Origin: Halonotius aquaticus
GTDB lineage: Archaea; Halobacteriota; Halobacteria; Halobacteriales; Haloferacaceae
Reading direction: 5' to 3'
NCBI RefSeq assembly: GCF_003605575.1
Contig: NZ_QKNY01000008.1
Coordinates: 1 to 64,000, forward strand
Length of the DNA: 64,000 nucleotides
The notes beneath the pieces are model-generated. The model saw only the letters and a list, made by a program, of their open reading frames with translations, was not told the DNA's origin and searched no databases. Below are positions 52,214 to 61,987 of the stretch, piece by piece. Both the position numbers and the translations under genes were made by a program. Numbering within the stretch: the stretch's first letter is position 1; each line of letters opens with the position of its first letter.

Positions 52214-53004
52214 TGAGTCGCACACGACGCTCTCGTCGGCGTAGCGCCGGTGGACGCAGCCCGTGGGTACTTATTGGGCTTCTCGTTCTCGTCGTTCTCG
52301 GCGCGTTCGGGGCCGGCGTTGACACCGGCAGTGGTGCATTCACGAGCGCGGCAAGCGACCGCGGCGCGTCGGTTGCTGTCGCGAGCGATGACAGCGGACT
52401 CCTTGGCATTACTGTCGCCACGAGTGTTACCGCCGGGAGTCCGAGTCAACTCGTCACTGTGACAAACAATATCAATCGGACACTGACTGTCGAGGTTGCC
52501 TCGTCGGCGACCCTCTCGAACAGTCAGGCGACACTCGGCCCCGACGAGTCACTGACAACAGACGCGACGGTCAGTTGTTCGTCACCGCCGAGCAACCTGG
52601 AAATGACGATCACTGCAAGCGCGGATGGACAGTTCAGCGGCGTTGCAACCCGCTCCGTGCCAGTTGATACGAGTAACTGTGAGGACTCGACGCTCAGCTT
52701 CGGGACGCTCGACATCCTCGATCAGACGACGAGCGCGAAGGGCGGCAAAGCGGAGTACGCTGTCAGCTACAGTCTCGACGGCAACACCACCTCGTTCGAC
52801 CGCGTGAGTGTCGACTTCGAGAATCTCGATAAGGCAGACGGTATCCTCACACGATCCTCAACGGTTCAGAGCGATACGATCAGGTTCCAAAGTGGGGGCC
52901 AGCGGTTCGGCAACCGCTATGAGATCACCGTCCGGCTGTTTACCGACACCGGTGAGATTCAGCGTGAACAGGTTGTCGTGACGGATACCGCCGACGGCAG
53001 TTGA
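52213..53004 (+). CDS. second TasA/DUF1102-like secreted protein
   Basis: A 263-residue protein whose start overlaps the signal peptidase stop by one base. A very basic N-tail (MSRTRRSRRRSAGGRS) precedes a membrane segment (18-38). Then comes GAFTSAASDRGASVAVASDD with GLLGI, closely similar to the motif in the 50453 gene. The body is strand-rich with several short repeats (SSATLSNSQATLGPDESLTT) and two Cys that could form a disulfide. It is likely exported and cleaved by the adjacent peptidase. Confidence 0.72.
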   Translation: MSRTRRSRRRSAGGRSPWVLIGLLVLVVLGAFGAGVDTGSGAFTSAASDRGASVAVASDDSGLLGITVATSVTAGSPSQLVTVTNNINRTLTVEVASSATLSNSQATLGPDESLTTDATVSCSSPPSNLEMTITASADGQFSGVATRSVPVDTSNCEDSTLSFGTLDILDQTTSAKGGKAEYAVSYSLDGNTTSFDRVSVDFENLDKADGILTRSSTVQSDTIRFQSGGQRFGNRYEITVRLFTDTGEIQREQVVVTDTADGS

Positions 53005-53109
53005 ATGGGCTCTGTATCGTCGTACCGATATCTCAACGTCGACGCTCGATACATTGCGACATCGACGTGTTGGCACCGGCTGTCACAGCTACAGGGAGCA
53101 GCACGTGGG

Positions 53110-53162
53110 CACTTACTTGTTGGTAACTGCCCCACAAACCAATTAGTTATCTTATAATTATA
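53110..53162 (+). promoter_or_regulatory. tandem-operator promoter of the DUF5305 gene
   Basis: Site 1 is CTTAC-TTGTTG-GTAAC (53112-53127). Site 2 is CAAAC-CAATTA-GTTAT (53135-53150). The TATA box TTATAATTATA (53152-53162) is centred 30 bp before the ATG at 53187. Order and spacing match the promoters at 50373 and 63432. Confidence 0.65.
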
Positions 53163-53186
53163 TGTGCTGACCGCCAGTCTAGTGAT

Positions 53187-54707
53187 ATGAGTCGAAGTGT
53201 TGAGACGGTTTTCCTCCGATTGAAGTATCTTTGCAGCCGATACGGCAAGCTTGCCGCTATCGCTCTCGTTGTGGTGAGCAGCCTTGCCCTTGCCGGGAGT
53301 GCGGTGGCTTACACCGCACCACCTGAGACAACGCAAATAACCCAGCAGACAGATGTCCAGTCGTTTACCACGACGGTCAACACCAGTGCGGCTGTCACAG
53401 GCAACACGACGCTGTATAGCCCCGACGACCAGCTCGCGAATATGCCGGTGTATCTGCTTGACGCCTCCCCAGAAATGACCTTACAGGCACATACTGCAGT
53501 TCCCGATGATCGCCCTGTTGAGGTTACTCAGCAGATCACAATGGAATTGTACGCCACCAGAGACGAGGAGGTATTCTGGACGGAAACAGAACCACTTGCG
53601 ACAGACTCCCGACGTGTGACAGACGGCACAGTTGTCACCGAGACAACAGTCGATATACGGGCAATCCGCCAAGGCCGGCTTCAAGAGGTGCAGCCGGAAG
53701 TCAAGAACGTGGGAACGCTTCACGCCAAATTCCACGTTGACACGGTCTACAATACTGACAAGTACGACGGTCATCTGACCGTCACGACACCCGTCGAGAT
53801 CACCGATCGCGCCTACGCTATCGAGACACCGCAGTCAGCTGAACGCCAGCATTCGACAGCAGTGACACGGACGCTGGCAAACGCTGGTGAGCGAATCACA
53901 TTCGGCGCGCCGGCCACGGCGAACACAACGACGCAGGCAGGGATCGGGCCGTCATTCGGTGGTGAAGCGATGACACTCCCGAAGCAGTCTGTCATCTGGG
54001 GGGGCGTCGGCGTGCTTGGGCTTCTCCTCGCACTCGTTGTGTGGCGCTTTCACAGCCGATCCCCTGACTGGCAGTCGCTGAAGCGAACCTACGACAAGAC
54101 CCGATACGGCGAGTGGATCTCACGTGGAACCGTCCCGGAGACAGACTCATACGAGGACGTCCGGATCGAGGGGTTGACTGACCTGCTCGACATCGCGATC
54201 GACTCCAACAAGCGAATCATCCACGACCCGACACAGGGTCGCTATGCGGTGGTTGATGGTGCGGTGCTCTATGAGTACAACGAAGCTCTCGACCAACTCG
54301 ACGCATACATCGATGTTGCTGCAGGCGAGCAGATCACCACCGGCTCACAGGAGACGTTCTTTGCAGCCCCCGACGACAGCGAGCCCGACGAGTCAGTCTG
54401 GGAGGCGTTCGATGAGGATAGCGACCTCCAGACAGACCATCCGGCGACCACGTCGGACCGTGAGTCGTCAGCAGACGAGATGCTGATCGAGTCCCACGCT
54501 GACCCAGAAGATGACTCCCTCCCGATTGTGTCGTCGGCCGACGATGAGCTAGATACGTCCGTCTGGGACGTATTCAACGACGTGATCGACCGCTCTGATG
54601 CGACCGCCGGAACGACTGCATTCTTTGGGTCTGCTGAAGACGCTGACGCGGTCGATCCGCAGGAGCACTCTCGAACCGATATGATCGGTGATCCAGCAGA
54701 CGACTAG
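53187..54707 (+). CDS. DUF5305 membrane protein with large extracellular domain
   Basis: A 506-residue protein. An N-terminal membrane helix (about 22-42) is followed by an extracellular strand-rich region (45-265) with many short Thr/Val strands, then a second helix at about 270-290 (VIWGGVGVLGLLLALVVWRF). The cytoplasmic part has DUF5305-type sequence (WQSLKRTYDKTRYGEWISRG, then ALYEYNEALDQ-like VLYEYNEALDQLDAYIDVAA). The last 130 residues are an acidic disordered tail. It may anchor or guide the neighbouring secreted proteins; that is inferred from context and shared promoter sites. Confidence 0.78.
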   Translation: MSRSVETVFLRLKYLCSRYGKLAAIALVVVSSLALAGSAVAYTAPPETTQITQQTDVQSFTTTVNTSAAVTGNTTLYSPDDQLANMPVYLLDASPEMTLQAHTAVPDDRPVEVTQQITMELYATRDEEVFWTETEPLATDSRRVTDGTVVTETTVDIRAIRQGRLQEVQPEVKNVGTLHAKFHVDTVYNTDKYDGHLTVTTPVEITDRAYAIETPQSAERQHSTAVTRTLANAGERITFGAPATANTTTQAGIGPSFGGEAMTLPKQSVIWGGVGVLGLLLALVVWRFHSRSPDWQSLKRTYDKTRYGEWISRGTVPETDSYEDVRIEGLTDLLDIAIDSNKRIIHDPTQGRYAVVDGAVLYEYNEALDQLDAYIDVAAGEQITTGSQETFFAAPDDSEPDESVWEAFDEDSDLQTDHPATTSDRESSADEMLIESHADPEDDSLPIVSSADDELDTSVWDVFNDVIDRSDATAGTTAFFGSAEDADAVDPQEHSRTDMIGDPADD

Positions 54708-54908
54708 CAGCCACGACGCCTCTCAGCGGCTGTGGGCAGCTGGGTGATAGCTAAGGCGGCAATTCTCTGCTGTTGTGGACAACGTGGATCTTAAATCGAT
54801 CGCTGAGCACTTCGCTCCAACCAGATTCGGTTGCTCGCAGGGTCAGTCCGATGGCCTGCCATGTTGCCGATGCAACACCCAACAGACCGCGTTCCGCTTT
54901 TGAGCCAG
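54708..54908. other. intergenic region between convergent genes
   Basis: About 200 bp between the DUF5305 gene and the end of the signalling operon. I see no convincing gene, RNA or repeat. The plus-strand frame from about 54777 reads DNVDLKSIAEHFAPTRF and then ends, which could be a relic of a lost gene but is too short to assign. Confidence 0.4.
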
Positions 54909-55994
54909 TTACGACACTGCGTCGAGTGTGACGGTAAACACGCTGCCTGTCGGCTCGTTGTCTCTAAGAGTCACTGAGCCGTTGTACATATCGACGAGGG
55001 TATCAACAAGATATAGTCCGATCCCAGAGCCGGAGCTTTCTAGACCCATCTCCCCGCGACCGAAGATCTCATCCTTTTGGGTATCGGGCACTCCTGGTCC
55101 GTTGTCAGCGATTTCGACAGCGATGCTGTCGCCGTCGTCGGTAACGGTCACCGTGATCTCCGGTTCGGCTTTGTCGTTATGCGAAACAGCATTGTTCAGA
55201 ATGTTCCGAAACACCGAGGACAGCAGGTCTGTCGCAACAACCTCACAGCCGCTGTCAAGGTCGCCGCTGACCGTGATCGTCGCGTCGTCGTAGGCTGACC
55301 GGGCCTTTTCGATCTCGTTTGTCAGTATCCGGTCGAGGTTGACCGGGTGGAGCTCCGGATCACTCTCGCCTTCGAGGACGCTGAGGAAATCGCCGATCGT
55401 CTCGGTGATGTTCGTGATGTGTTCACTGGCATTTAACATTCGTTCCAGATGGGCTTCGCCCTCGCTGTCAACATGGGCTTTGAGCCCCTCGCCCCAGCCG
55501 ACAATCACGGCGACATCGTTGCGGATATCGTGGCGAACAACCTGATTCAACAGCGCCAACTCGGCGTTCCGCTGTCGGAGCTCCTGTTGTTGCTGTTCCC
55601 GACGGATCGCATACCGCAGTGTTTGTTGGAGCAACCGCGGTGAAATATCGTCTTTGACAAGGTAATCTTGTGCGCCGTGTTCGACGGCGTCGACACCAAC
55701 GCGTTCGTCATCGAGCCCGGTCAGGACAACCACAGGGGCCGACGCCCCAACAGCCAGCAGTTGGTCAAGCGTTTCAACACCGCTGCTATCCGGGAGGCCG
55801 AGATCCGAGAGGACGAGATCAACCTCGTCGGTGAGTGCCTCACGAGCCTCCGCAAGTCGTTCAACGTGGTCGATCGTCGGTGCGTCGGCATCGAGGTTCG
55901 GCCACGACTGTTCGGTGATGTACTCTCTGATCAGGCGCGCGTCGGCCGGATTATCCTCGACAAGGAGAATGTGGGTCAGTGATTGCTTACTCAT
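54909..55994 (-). CDS. receiver-histidine kinase hybrid
   Basis: A 361-residue protein. The receiver (about 5-125) has ILLVEDNPADARLI, phospho-Asp in VLSDLGLPDSSGVETL and Lys in DYLVKDDISP. The linker helix RREQQQQELRQRNAELALLN leads to the HisKA box NQVVRHDIRNDVAVIVGWGE. The HATPase domain has VFRNILNNAVSHNDKA, IADNGPGVPDTQKDEIFGRG and GSGIGLYLVDTLVDMYNG. It should be activated by phosphorylation of its receiver. Last gene of the operon; overlaps the upstream receiver gene by eight bases. Confidence 0.9.
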   Translation of the reverse strand: MSKQSLTHILLVEDNPADARLIREYITEQSWPNLDADAPTIDHVERLAEAREALTDEVDLVLSDLGLPDSSGVETLDQLLAVGASAPVVVLTGLDDERVGVDAVEHGAQDYLVKDDISPRLLQQTLRYAIRREQQQQELRQRNAELALLNQVVRHDIRNDVAVIVGWGEGLKAHVDSEGEAHLERMLNASEHITNITETIGDFLSVLEGESDPELHPVNLDRILTNEIEKARSAYDDATITVSGDLDSGCEVVATDLLSSVFRNILNNAVSHNDKAEPEITVTVTDDGDSIAVEIADNGPGVPDTQKDEIFGRGEMGLESSGSGIGLYLVDTLVDMYNGSVTLRDNEPTGSVFTVTLDAVS

Positions 55995-56442
55995 TGGCTG
56001 GTGTTCGGGTGGCGGTTGTAATCCAAAAATCGATTGTTGCGTCAATCATGTCGATATAGTTGTCTGGATCAGTTGGCTTTGTGACGTAGGCGTTGGCGGC
56101 GTGTTCATACGCACGGTTGATATCGTCGCGGCTCTCCGAACTCGAAATGATCACCACGGGCACATCCTGAAACGGGGTTTCGGTGCGAACCAAGGTGAGC
56201 AGCTCAAGTCCGGATGTCCCTGGAAGATTCAGATCTAAGAGTATTAAATCCGGGTGATCATCGGGCGCATCGGCGTCGATCGCCCGAAGTTGATCGGCGG
56301 CCGTTCGGCCACTGTTGTAGACGGTGAGTGCCAGTTCGACACCGGCGGCCGCAACACCCTCTTCCATCAGTCGCACATCGGCCGGGTTATCTTCGACCGC
56401 AATTACCCGTGGCACCGCTGTGTGAGCAGTTTGTTCACTCAT
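55987..56442 (-). CDS. single-domain response regulator (Rcp1-like)
   Basis: A 151-residue stand-alone receiver: VIAVEDNPADVRLMEEGVAA, phospho-Asp in LILLDLNLPGTSGLELLTLV (about residue 68), and the conserved Lys in NAYVTKPTDPDNY. There is no output domain, so it acts through protein contacts or phosphotransfer. Its start overlaps the giant kinase's stop by eight bases, and its end overlaps the hybrid kinase, implying a relay kinase to receiver to hybrid. Confidence 0.9.
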   Translation of the reverse strand: MSEQTAHTAVPRVIAVEDNPADVRLMEEGVAAAGVELALTVYNSGRTAADQLRAIDADAPDDHPDLILLDLNLPGTSGLELLTLVRTETPFQDVPVVIISSSESRDDINRAYEHAANAYVTKPTDPDNYIDMIDATIDFWITTATRTPANE

Positions 56443-59400
56443 CTGTTTGTTCCCCATGTGGCAGCGAGATCGTGAATGTCGACCCCTCTCCCGGGGTGGA
56501 TTGCACGTCAATTGTTCCATCGTGGCGATCGACGATCTTGCGGCAGATCGACAGCCCGATCCCGGTACCACCGAACTCCTCGCGTGTGTGGAGCCGCTGG
56601 AACACCTCGAAGATGTCGTCGATCTGGTCGGCTTCCATCCCGATCCCGTTGTCGGTGATATCGATGACAACCATCTCATCGTCGTGTCGAACCGAGATAT
56701 CGATTTTCGGGCGATCGGTGTTGTACTTGATGCCGTTGTCGATGAGGTTCTGGAACAGTTGGGCCAGTTGGCTGTGATCGCCGGTGACTGTCGCCGTAGT
56801 CGCTGGCAGCGACACCGTTGCGTCAGCTTCGTCGATCTTGACGCTGAGATCATCGGTGACCTGTTCCAGGAGGGGTCTCACTTCGATCGACTCGAAGGAT
56901 TCCCCGCGGGTGTCAACCCGTGAGTACGCCAACAGCGCTTGGATCATCTTTCGCATGCGATCGGCCCCATCGACGGCAAACTCGATGAACTCGCTGGCGT
57001 CCCCATCAAGTTCCTCGCCGTATCGGCGCTCTAGCAGCGTCAGATAGCTCGATACCGTGCGGAGTGGTTCCTGAAGGTCGTGTGAGGCCGCGTACGCGAA
57101 CTGTTCGAGTTCCTCGTTGGAGCGTTTGAGCTCGGCTTGGGTTTCCCGAAGCACTGTCTCCCGTTCGGCTCGGGTGAGGGCAGCCTCGACAGTCGAGGAC
57201 AACACCTCAAAGAGGTTCAGATCCGCCTCGGAGAACGCCTGCGATTTCACCGCGCCTGCACACATGACCCCGTGATCGCCGAGTGGGACGATCGCCTCGG
57301 ATTCAAGCATCGTTTCATCGTTGTGTAACGCATCGACCGCACTCAGATCATCATAGGCCTGGAACTCGCCGGATTCGAAGACCCGCCAGGCGAGAGCTGT
57401 GTCATCCTCGAAGACCGGCTGTTCGTCGATGTACTCTGTCGCCGACTCAGCCATCCCCGCCGGGACAAGGGCTTCGCGGTCGTCGTCGTACCACCAGATT
57501 CCTGTCAACGGCGTATGCAACAGTTCTGTGGCGCTCTCAACCGCGATTGACGCGATCTGTGACCGGTCAGGAACGGTCATGAGCTGTTTGGCTGTGTCGT
57601 TGATATCCCGTAGTTTCCGTTCGACGGTTTGGGTGGCAAGCTCGTGACTAATCCACTGAACAAGGAGTTCTACGAACGCACGCTCCGTGTCGGTGAACTC
57701 GTGGTCACGCCGCTGTTGGTCGGCGAAACAGAGTGTGCCGTACTGGGTGCCGTCGACGGTGACGGTGCCGCCGATATAGCAGCCGAAGGCATATCGTTCG
57801 TATGCCGGATCAGTACCCCACCCCTCGGCGACCGCATCCTGTACCTCAACTGGGTCGGATTGGGTGAGTGTTTTTCGACAGTAGGTGTCTGATTTCGGGG
57901 CTGAGGCACCAGCCTGAAGATCGGGATGATCGCCAACAGCCTGCACGACGTGTTGTGTGCCGTCTTCGATCCGGTTCAAAAAGCCATACGGGAGTCCGAG
58001 TCGTTCGGTACCGAGTGTGAGGAGGGCATCAAGCTTTTCGTCAAACTCGCGGTCGGTATCGGCGGCGATGGTGGTGAGTTCACGAACCGACTGTTCGCTC
58101 TCCCGTAGTGACCGTTCAAGTCGTTTCTGTTCGGTCACATCGATCAGGTAGCCGAGGTAGTGGGTGATTTCCCCGTCAGTCCGAATGATCTTGGTATTAT
58201 CTGTCACCCACCGGATCTCTCCGTCGGCCGTCACCATCCGGTATGGATCGTGCCTGAAGCGATCGACGGCGTTGTCTTTGGCCTCGGCGACCTCATCCAT
58301 GACGCGATCGAGATCGTCGTCGTGGATCAGGTCGGCATACGGAATTTCCCCGGATCGGAGTTGTTCGGGTGTGTAGCCAAACGTCTCAGCGACGTTCTTC
58401 GAGACATATTCAACCGGCCACCCGTCGTCGTTCTCCCATTTGAACACGACGGCTGGCCCCTCGGCGAACATGTCTCGCTCCTCTTCAAGTTGGAGTTTCG
58501 ATTCCTTCTCCTCGGTGATATCGAGATGAATACCGACTGCCCGCGTTGGTGTCCCGTCGTCATCGCGGTCGACGACCTTCCCGACATCCCTGATCCACCG
58601 GTAGTCGCCGGCTTTGGTCTGCATCCGGTGTTCGCAGTCATACAGGTCGGCGTCGCCGTCGATATGGGCGTTCAGAGCCGCCTCAACGTCCGGCATATCG
58701 GCGGGATGGACGCGGTTTTCCCACGTTTCGAGCCGTGGTTCGAGTTCATCCAGCGAGAACCCGAGTATCGATGCCCACTGCTCGTTGAACGTGACCGCGT
58801 CTGTTTCCATATCCCAGTCCCAGACGCCGAGGTTCGCGCCCTCAACAGCCAGATCGAGCCGTTCTTTTACTTCCCGGAGTTCCTCATCGCGTTCCTTGCG
58901 GTCGGTGATATCCTGGAAGATGCCCAACGCTCCGGTGATATTTCCTGCCTCATCGAACTGTGGATCGCCGACTGCCCGAACCCACCGCGTTCGGTCGGCC
59001 GCGGTGATGAGCCGAAGTTCGAGATCGTACGACTCACCGTCGCTGATGAGTCGATCAAAGGCCGCTTCGATCTGTGGTCTGTCATCCGGGTGGTAAAATT
59101 CGATGCCGTCACTGAGGTCTATGTCGGTGTCGGTCGGGAGGTCGTGAATCCGGTAGACCTCGTCAGTCCAGCGGAGTGAGTCCGTCGTAAGGTCGACTTC
59201 CCACCCGCCGATGGACGCACTCTCTTGGGCCTGCTCGATGAACTCCCGGCTTCGTTTGAGTTCCGTTTCCCGCTGTTTTCGCTCGGTGATATCCCGATCC
59301 ACAGCGATGTATCGGGCGTTGCCGTCGACGTCGATCTTGTTCACCCAGACTTCAACCGGGAACGTCTCGCCGTCTGCTCGGCGGTGCTTGCCTTCGACTT

Positions 59401-61987
59401 TCAGAGTATCGTTCATCTCCATCCCCGCCCAGATGTCGGTGAGTTCCGACTGCTCGATCCCGGCTTCGAACTCGGCGACGTTCATCGACCGCAGCGTGTC
59501 CCGGTCGTAGCCCAGCGAGTCGGCCATGGTTTGGTTGACATCGATCACGGTGCCGTCGGCGGTGTGGATTACGATGTTGTCCGGTGAGTTGTCGAACAGG
59601 GCTCGCAGCCGGCTTCGCTGCTGGCGGAGTTCCGCTTCGCGCTGTTTTTGTGCGGTGATATCGCGGTTCGTACAGATCAACTCGCCGCTGTCGAGTAGGG
59701 CGAGGCCGAGATCCTGCGTGACCGCGGTTCCATCCCGTTTGCGACCGACTGTCTCCCCGCGCCAGGAGCCGGTGTCGGCGAGTTCCGGGAACACCTCGGC
59801 TTCGAGCCGTTCGATCTCATCATCGTCGTAGAGGGTACGCCACTCCTCGCCGAGCAGTTCCTCGGGCTCGTAGTCGAAGACATCAGCGTGCGCCTGATTC
59901 ATGTAGACATACTCATCGCCATCGAGGATGGCGATCCCGTCCATCGCAACCTCCATCGCCGCCGACTGGAGTTCGATCTCGGCGTCCCGCTGTTTGCGCT
60001 CGGTCACATCGGTGGCGATCCCGACCAGTCGTCGTGGGGTGTTTGGCCCCGTGTGTAGTTCGGCCCGCGCTTCGACCCACATCTCCGTTCCGTCGTCTTG
60101 CTCGACTCGATACTCCACCTGGAGGGAGTCACCGTTCTCGGTTGCTTCCTTGAGTGACGCCTCTACCGCCGGGACATCGTCCGGATGGACAAGCTCCAAG
60201 AACTCCTCGTAGGTGCCCTCGGATGTGCCGGGGTCGAGGCCGAACAGTTGTTCCATCGACTCCGTCCAGATGACCTCATTCGTTTCGAGGTTTAGTTCCC
60301 AGACACCCGCGTTTGTTGCCTCTAAGGCCACAGTGAGCCGCTGTGATGTCTCTTCGAGTGCCCGCCGCTGTTCGGTCATTTCGGTGATATCGGTTGCGAC
60401 ACCCAAGACTGCCTCTGTGTCGTGGTCGACCGGTTCGTACGGGATCTTGATCGTCTGGAGCATCACCGTCTCGCCGTCGGCTTTCGTCAGTGGCTCCTCC
60501 GGGATGTGTTTCGGCTCACCGGAGTCCATCACGGCGAGGTCGTCCTGTCTGAACTGTTCGGCTTCGGCCTCCGAGGAGACGAAATCGGCGTCGGTCGAGC
60601 CCTCGACATCCTCGACGGTCGTCCCATAGGCGTCGGCAATCGCTTGGTTGGCCAGAATATACTCGTTGTTTCGATCCTTGGCGAACACCAACTGTGGCAA
60701 CAGATCGATGATCTGCCGGAGTCGATCCCGGTTTGCGGCCGCCCGCTGTTTGTTCTGCTGTCGGCTCAGTTCCTTGCCAACCCACTGGGCGAAAAGGCGC
60801 ACAAGCGTTCGTTCGCTCTCGGTAAACGGCTGTTCGCGTGCGGCTGCCTGCGAAAAGTTCAGCGTGCCGTACCGCTCGCCGTCGACGATCACCGCCGTCC
60901 CGAGATACGATCTGAGGCCCTGTTGCTCGTAGGCTGGATGATCGGCCAGATCGCTGTCGCTGGCGTCGGCCGCAGCCACGAGTTCTTCCGTGTCGACGAC
61001 GAGATCACAAAACGTCTCACCGAGATCGAACTGCTCGCCCGGCCGGATGCTGTCGTCGGGAGCCGTGACCTGCTCGACGGTGTACTCGGTGTCGTCGATC
61101 GTCGAGAGAATCCCGATATCGAGCCCGAGATGGTCACAGCCGAGTTCTAACACCGCATCGATTCGCTCGTCGGCCGCTCGCTCATCGTCGATCGAGATCT
61201 CGTGGAACCGCTGGAGGGTGTCGGTGTAGGATTCCAGTGTTTGTTCGTACTCGATCCGTGCGCTGGCGTCCCGCACCGAGCCAAGGAAGGCCAGCACTTC
61301 GCCGTCCGGGCCTTTGAGGGGTGTCCCAAGTGTTTCACCCATGAACGTCGTGCCATCGGCCCGCTCGTATTCGACGATATACGTCTCCTCGTTCACCGCG
61401 GCGTGCTCGTTGAACCGCTCGTCGCCCTGTCGGTCGTAGGCCTCGTCGTTGGCATAGAGCAGCCGAGTCGTTTCGCCGAGCACGTCGCTGGCCGCGTAGC
61501 CAAAGAGCTGTTCGGCTGCGGCGTTGAAATCGGTGATCCGGCGGTCGGTATCGGCGACAATGAGTGCGTCCTCGGTCTCTTCAAACACCGTCTCGAACAA
61601 CTGTCGCTGTCGCCGCTGATCGAGTCGGTCGCCCCGCTCCTCGGTCACATCGTCAAAACACGCGGTGATCCCGTCGTCGTCGGGATAGAGCCGAACCTCG
61701 AACCAGCGATCGAGGGCATCGTTGTAGTGTTCAAACCGGGTCGGCGTCTGTGTCGACATCGCTGTCCGGAGTTCGTCGCCAACGGCCGTGTCGGTGATTG
61801 ACGGGATAGCTTCCCAGACGTCGCTGCCATGGAGTTCACCAGCGGACTGTCCCAACATCCTCGCCGCTTTGTCATTGACGAAGGTGAGTTCCCACTCGGC
61901 GTTGAGTGAACAGATCGCCTCGTCAACACGATCGAGAATCCGCCCGGGCGTGCCATCGCCCGCATTGGTTGCTGTATCGGAACTCAT
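56435..61987 (-). CDS. 1850-residue sensor histidine kinase with about nine PAS and three GAF domains
   Basis: A soluble multi-sensor kinase. Rough order: PAS 15-115, PAS 125-255, GAF 260-420, seven further PAS domains 425-1310, GAF 1315-1460, GAF 1465-1615, HisKA 1620-1690, HATPase 1720-1845. PAS ends show repeated DITERKQRE-type PAC motifs. The kinase core has QFAYAASHDLQEPLRTVSSY (phospho-His), LAQLFQNLIDNGIKYNTDRP, ITDNGIGMEADQIDDIFEVF and GTGIGLSICRKIVDRHDG. No membrane helix was seen, so it should sense internal cues (light, redox, oxygen or small ligands). Coupled to both neighbours. Confidence 0.93.
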   Translation of the reverse strand: MSSDTATNAGDGTPGRILDRVDEAICSLNAEWELTFVNDKAARMLGQSAGELHGSDVWEAIPSITDTAVGDELRTAMSTQTPTRFEHYNDALDRWFEVRLYPDDDGITACFDDVTEERGDRLDQRRQRQLFETVFEETEDALIVADTDRRITDFNAAAEQLFGYAASDVLGETTRLLYANDEAYDRQGDERFNEHAAVNEETYIVEYERADGTTFMGETLGTPLKGPDGEVLAFLGSVRDASARIEYEQTLESYTDTLQRFHEISIDDERAADERIDAVLELGCDHLGLDIGILSTIDDTEYTVEQVTAPDDSIRPGEQFDLGETFCDLVVDTEELVAAADASDSDLADHPAYEQQGLRSYLGTAVIVDGERYGTLNFSQAAAREQPFTESERTLVRLFAQWVGKELSRQQNKQRAAANRDRLRQIIDLLPQLVFAKDRNNEYILANQAIADAYGTTVEDVEGSTDADFVSSEAEAEQFRQDDLAVMDSGEPKHIPEEPLTKADGETVMLQTIKIPYEPVDHDTEAVLGVATDITEMTEQRRALEETSQRLTVALEATNAGVWELNLETNEVIWTESMEQLFGLDPGTSEGTYEEFLELVHPDDVPAVEASLKEATENGDSLQVEYRVEQDDGTEMWVEARAELHTGPNTPRRLVGIATDVTERKQRDAEIELQSAAMEVAMDGIAILDGDEYVYMNQAHADVFDYEPEELLGEEWRTLYDDDEIERLEAEVFPELADTGSWRGETVGRKRDGTAVTQDLGLALLDSGELICTNRDITAQKQREAELRQQRSRLRALFDNSPDNIVIHTADGTVIDVNQTMADSLGYDRDTLRSMNVAEFEAGIEQSELTDIWAGMEMNDTLKVEGKHRRADGETFPVEVWVNKIDVDGNARYIAVDRDITERKQRETELKRSREFIEQAQESASIGGWEVDLTTDSLRWTDEVYRIHDLPTDTDIDLSDGIEFYHPDDRPQIEAAFDRLISDGESYDLELRLITAADRTRWVRAVGDPQFDEAGNITGALGIFQDITDRKERDEELREVKERLDLAVEGANLGVWDWDMETDAVTFNEQWASILGFSLDELEPRLETWENRVHPADMPDVEAALNAHIDGDADLYDCEHRMQTKAGDYRWIRDVGKVVDRDDDGTPTRAVGIHLDITEEKESKLQLEEERDMFAEGPAVVFKWENDDGWPVEYVSKNVAETFGYTPEQLRSGEIPYADLIHDDDLDRVMDEVAEAKDNAVDRFRHDPYRMVTADGEIRWVTDNTKIIRTDGEITHYLGYLIDVTEQKRLERSLRESEQSVRELTTIAADTDREFDEKLDALLTLGTERLGLPYGFLNRIEDGTQHVVQAVGDHPDLQAGASAPKSDTYCRKTLTQSDPVEVQDAVAEGWGTDPAYERYAFGCYIGGTVTVDGTQYGTLCFADQQRRDHEFTDTERAFVELLVQWISHELATQTVERKLRDINDTAKQLMTVPDRSQIASIAVESATELLHTPLTGIWWYDDDREALVPAGMAESATEYIDEQPVFEDDTALAWRVFESGEFQAYDDLSAVDALHNDETMLESEAIVPLGDHGVMCAGAVKSQAFSEADLNLFEVLSSTVEAALTRAERETVLRETQAELKRSNEELEQFAYAASHDLQEPLRTVSSYLTLLERRYGEELDGDASEFIEFAVDGADRMRKMIQALLAYSRVDTRGESFESIEVRPLLEQVTDDLSVKIDEADATVSLPATTATVTGDHSQLAQLFQNLIDNGIKYNTDRPKIDISVRHDDEMVVIDITDNGIGMEADQIDDIFEVFQRLHTREEFGGTGIGLSICRKIVDRHDGTIDVQSTPGEGSTFTISLPHGEQTDE

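Noticed and set aside
54708-54908. Insertion-sequence remnant
   Set aside because: A short readable peptide is present, but there are no terminal repeats, target duplication or recognisable transposase motif.
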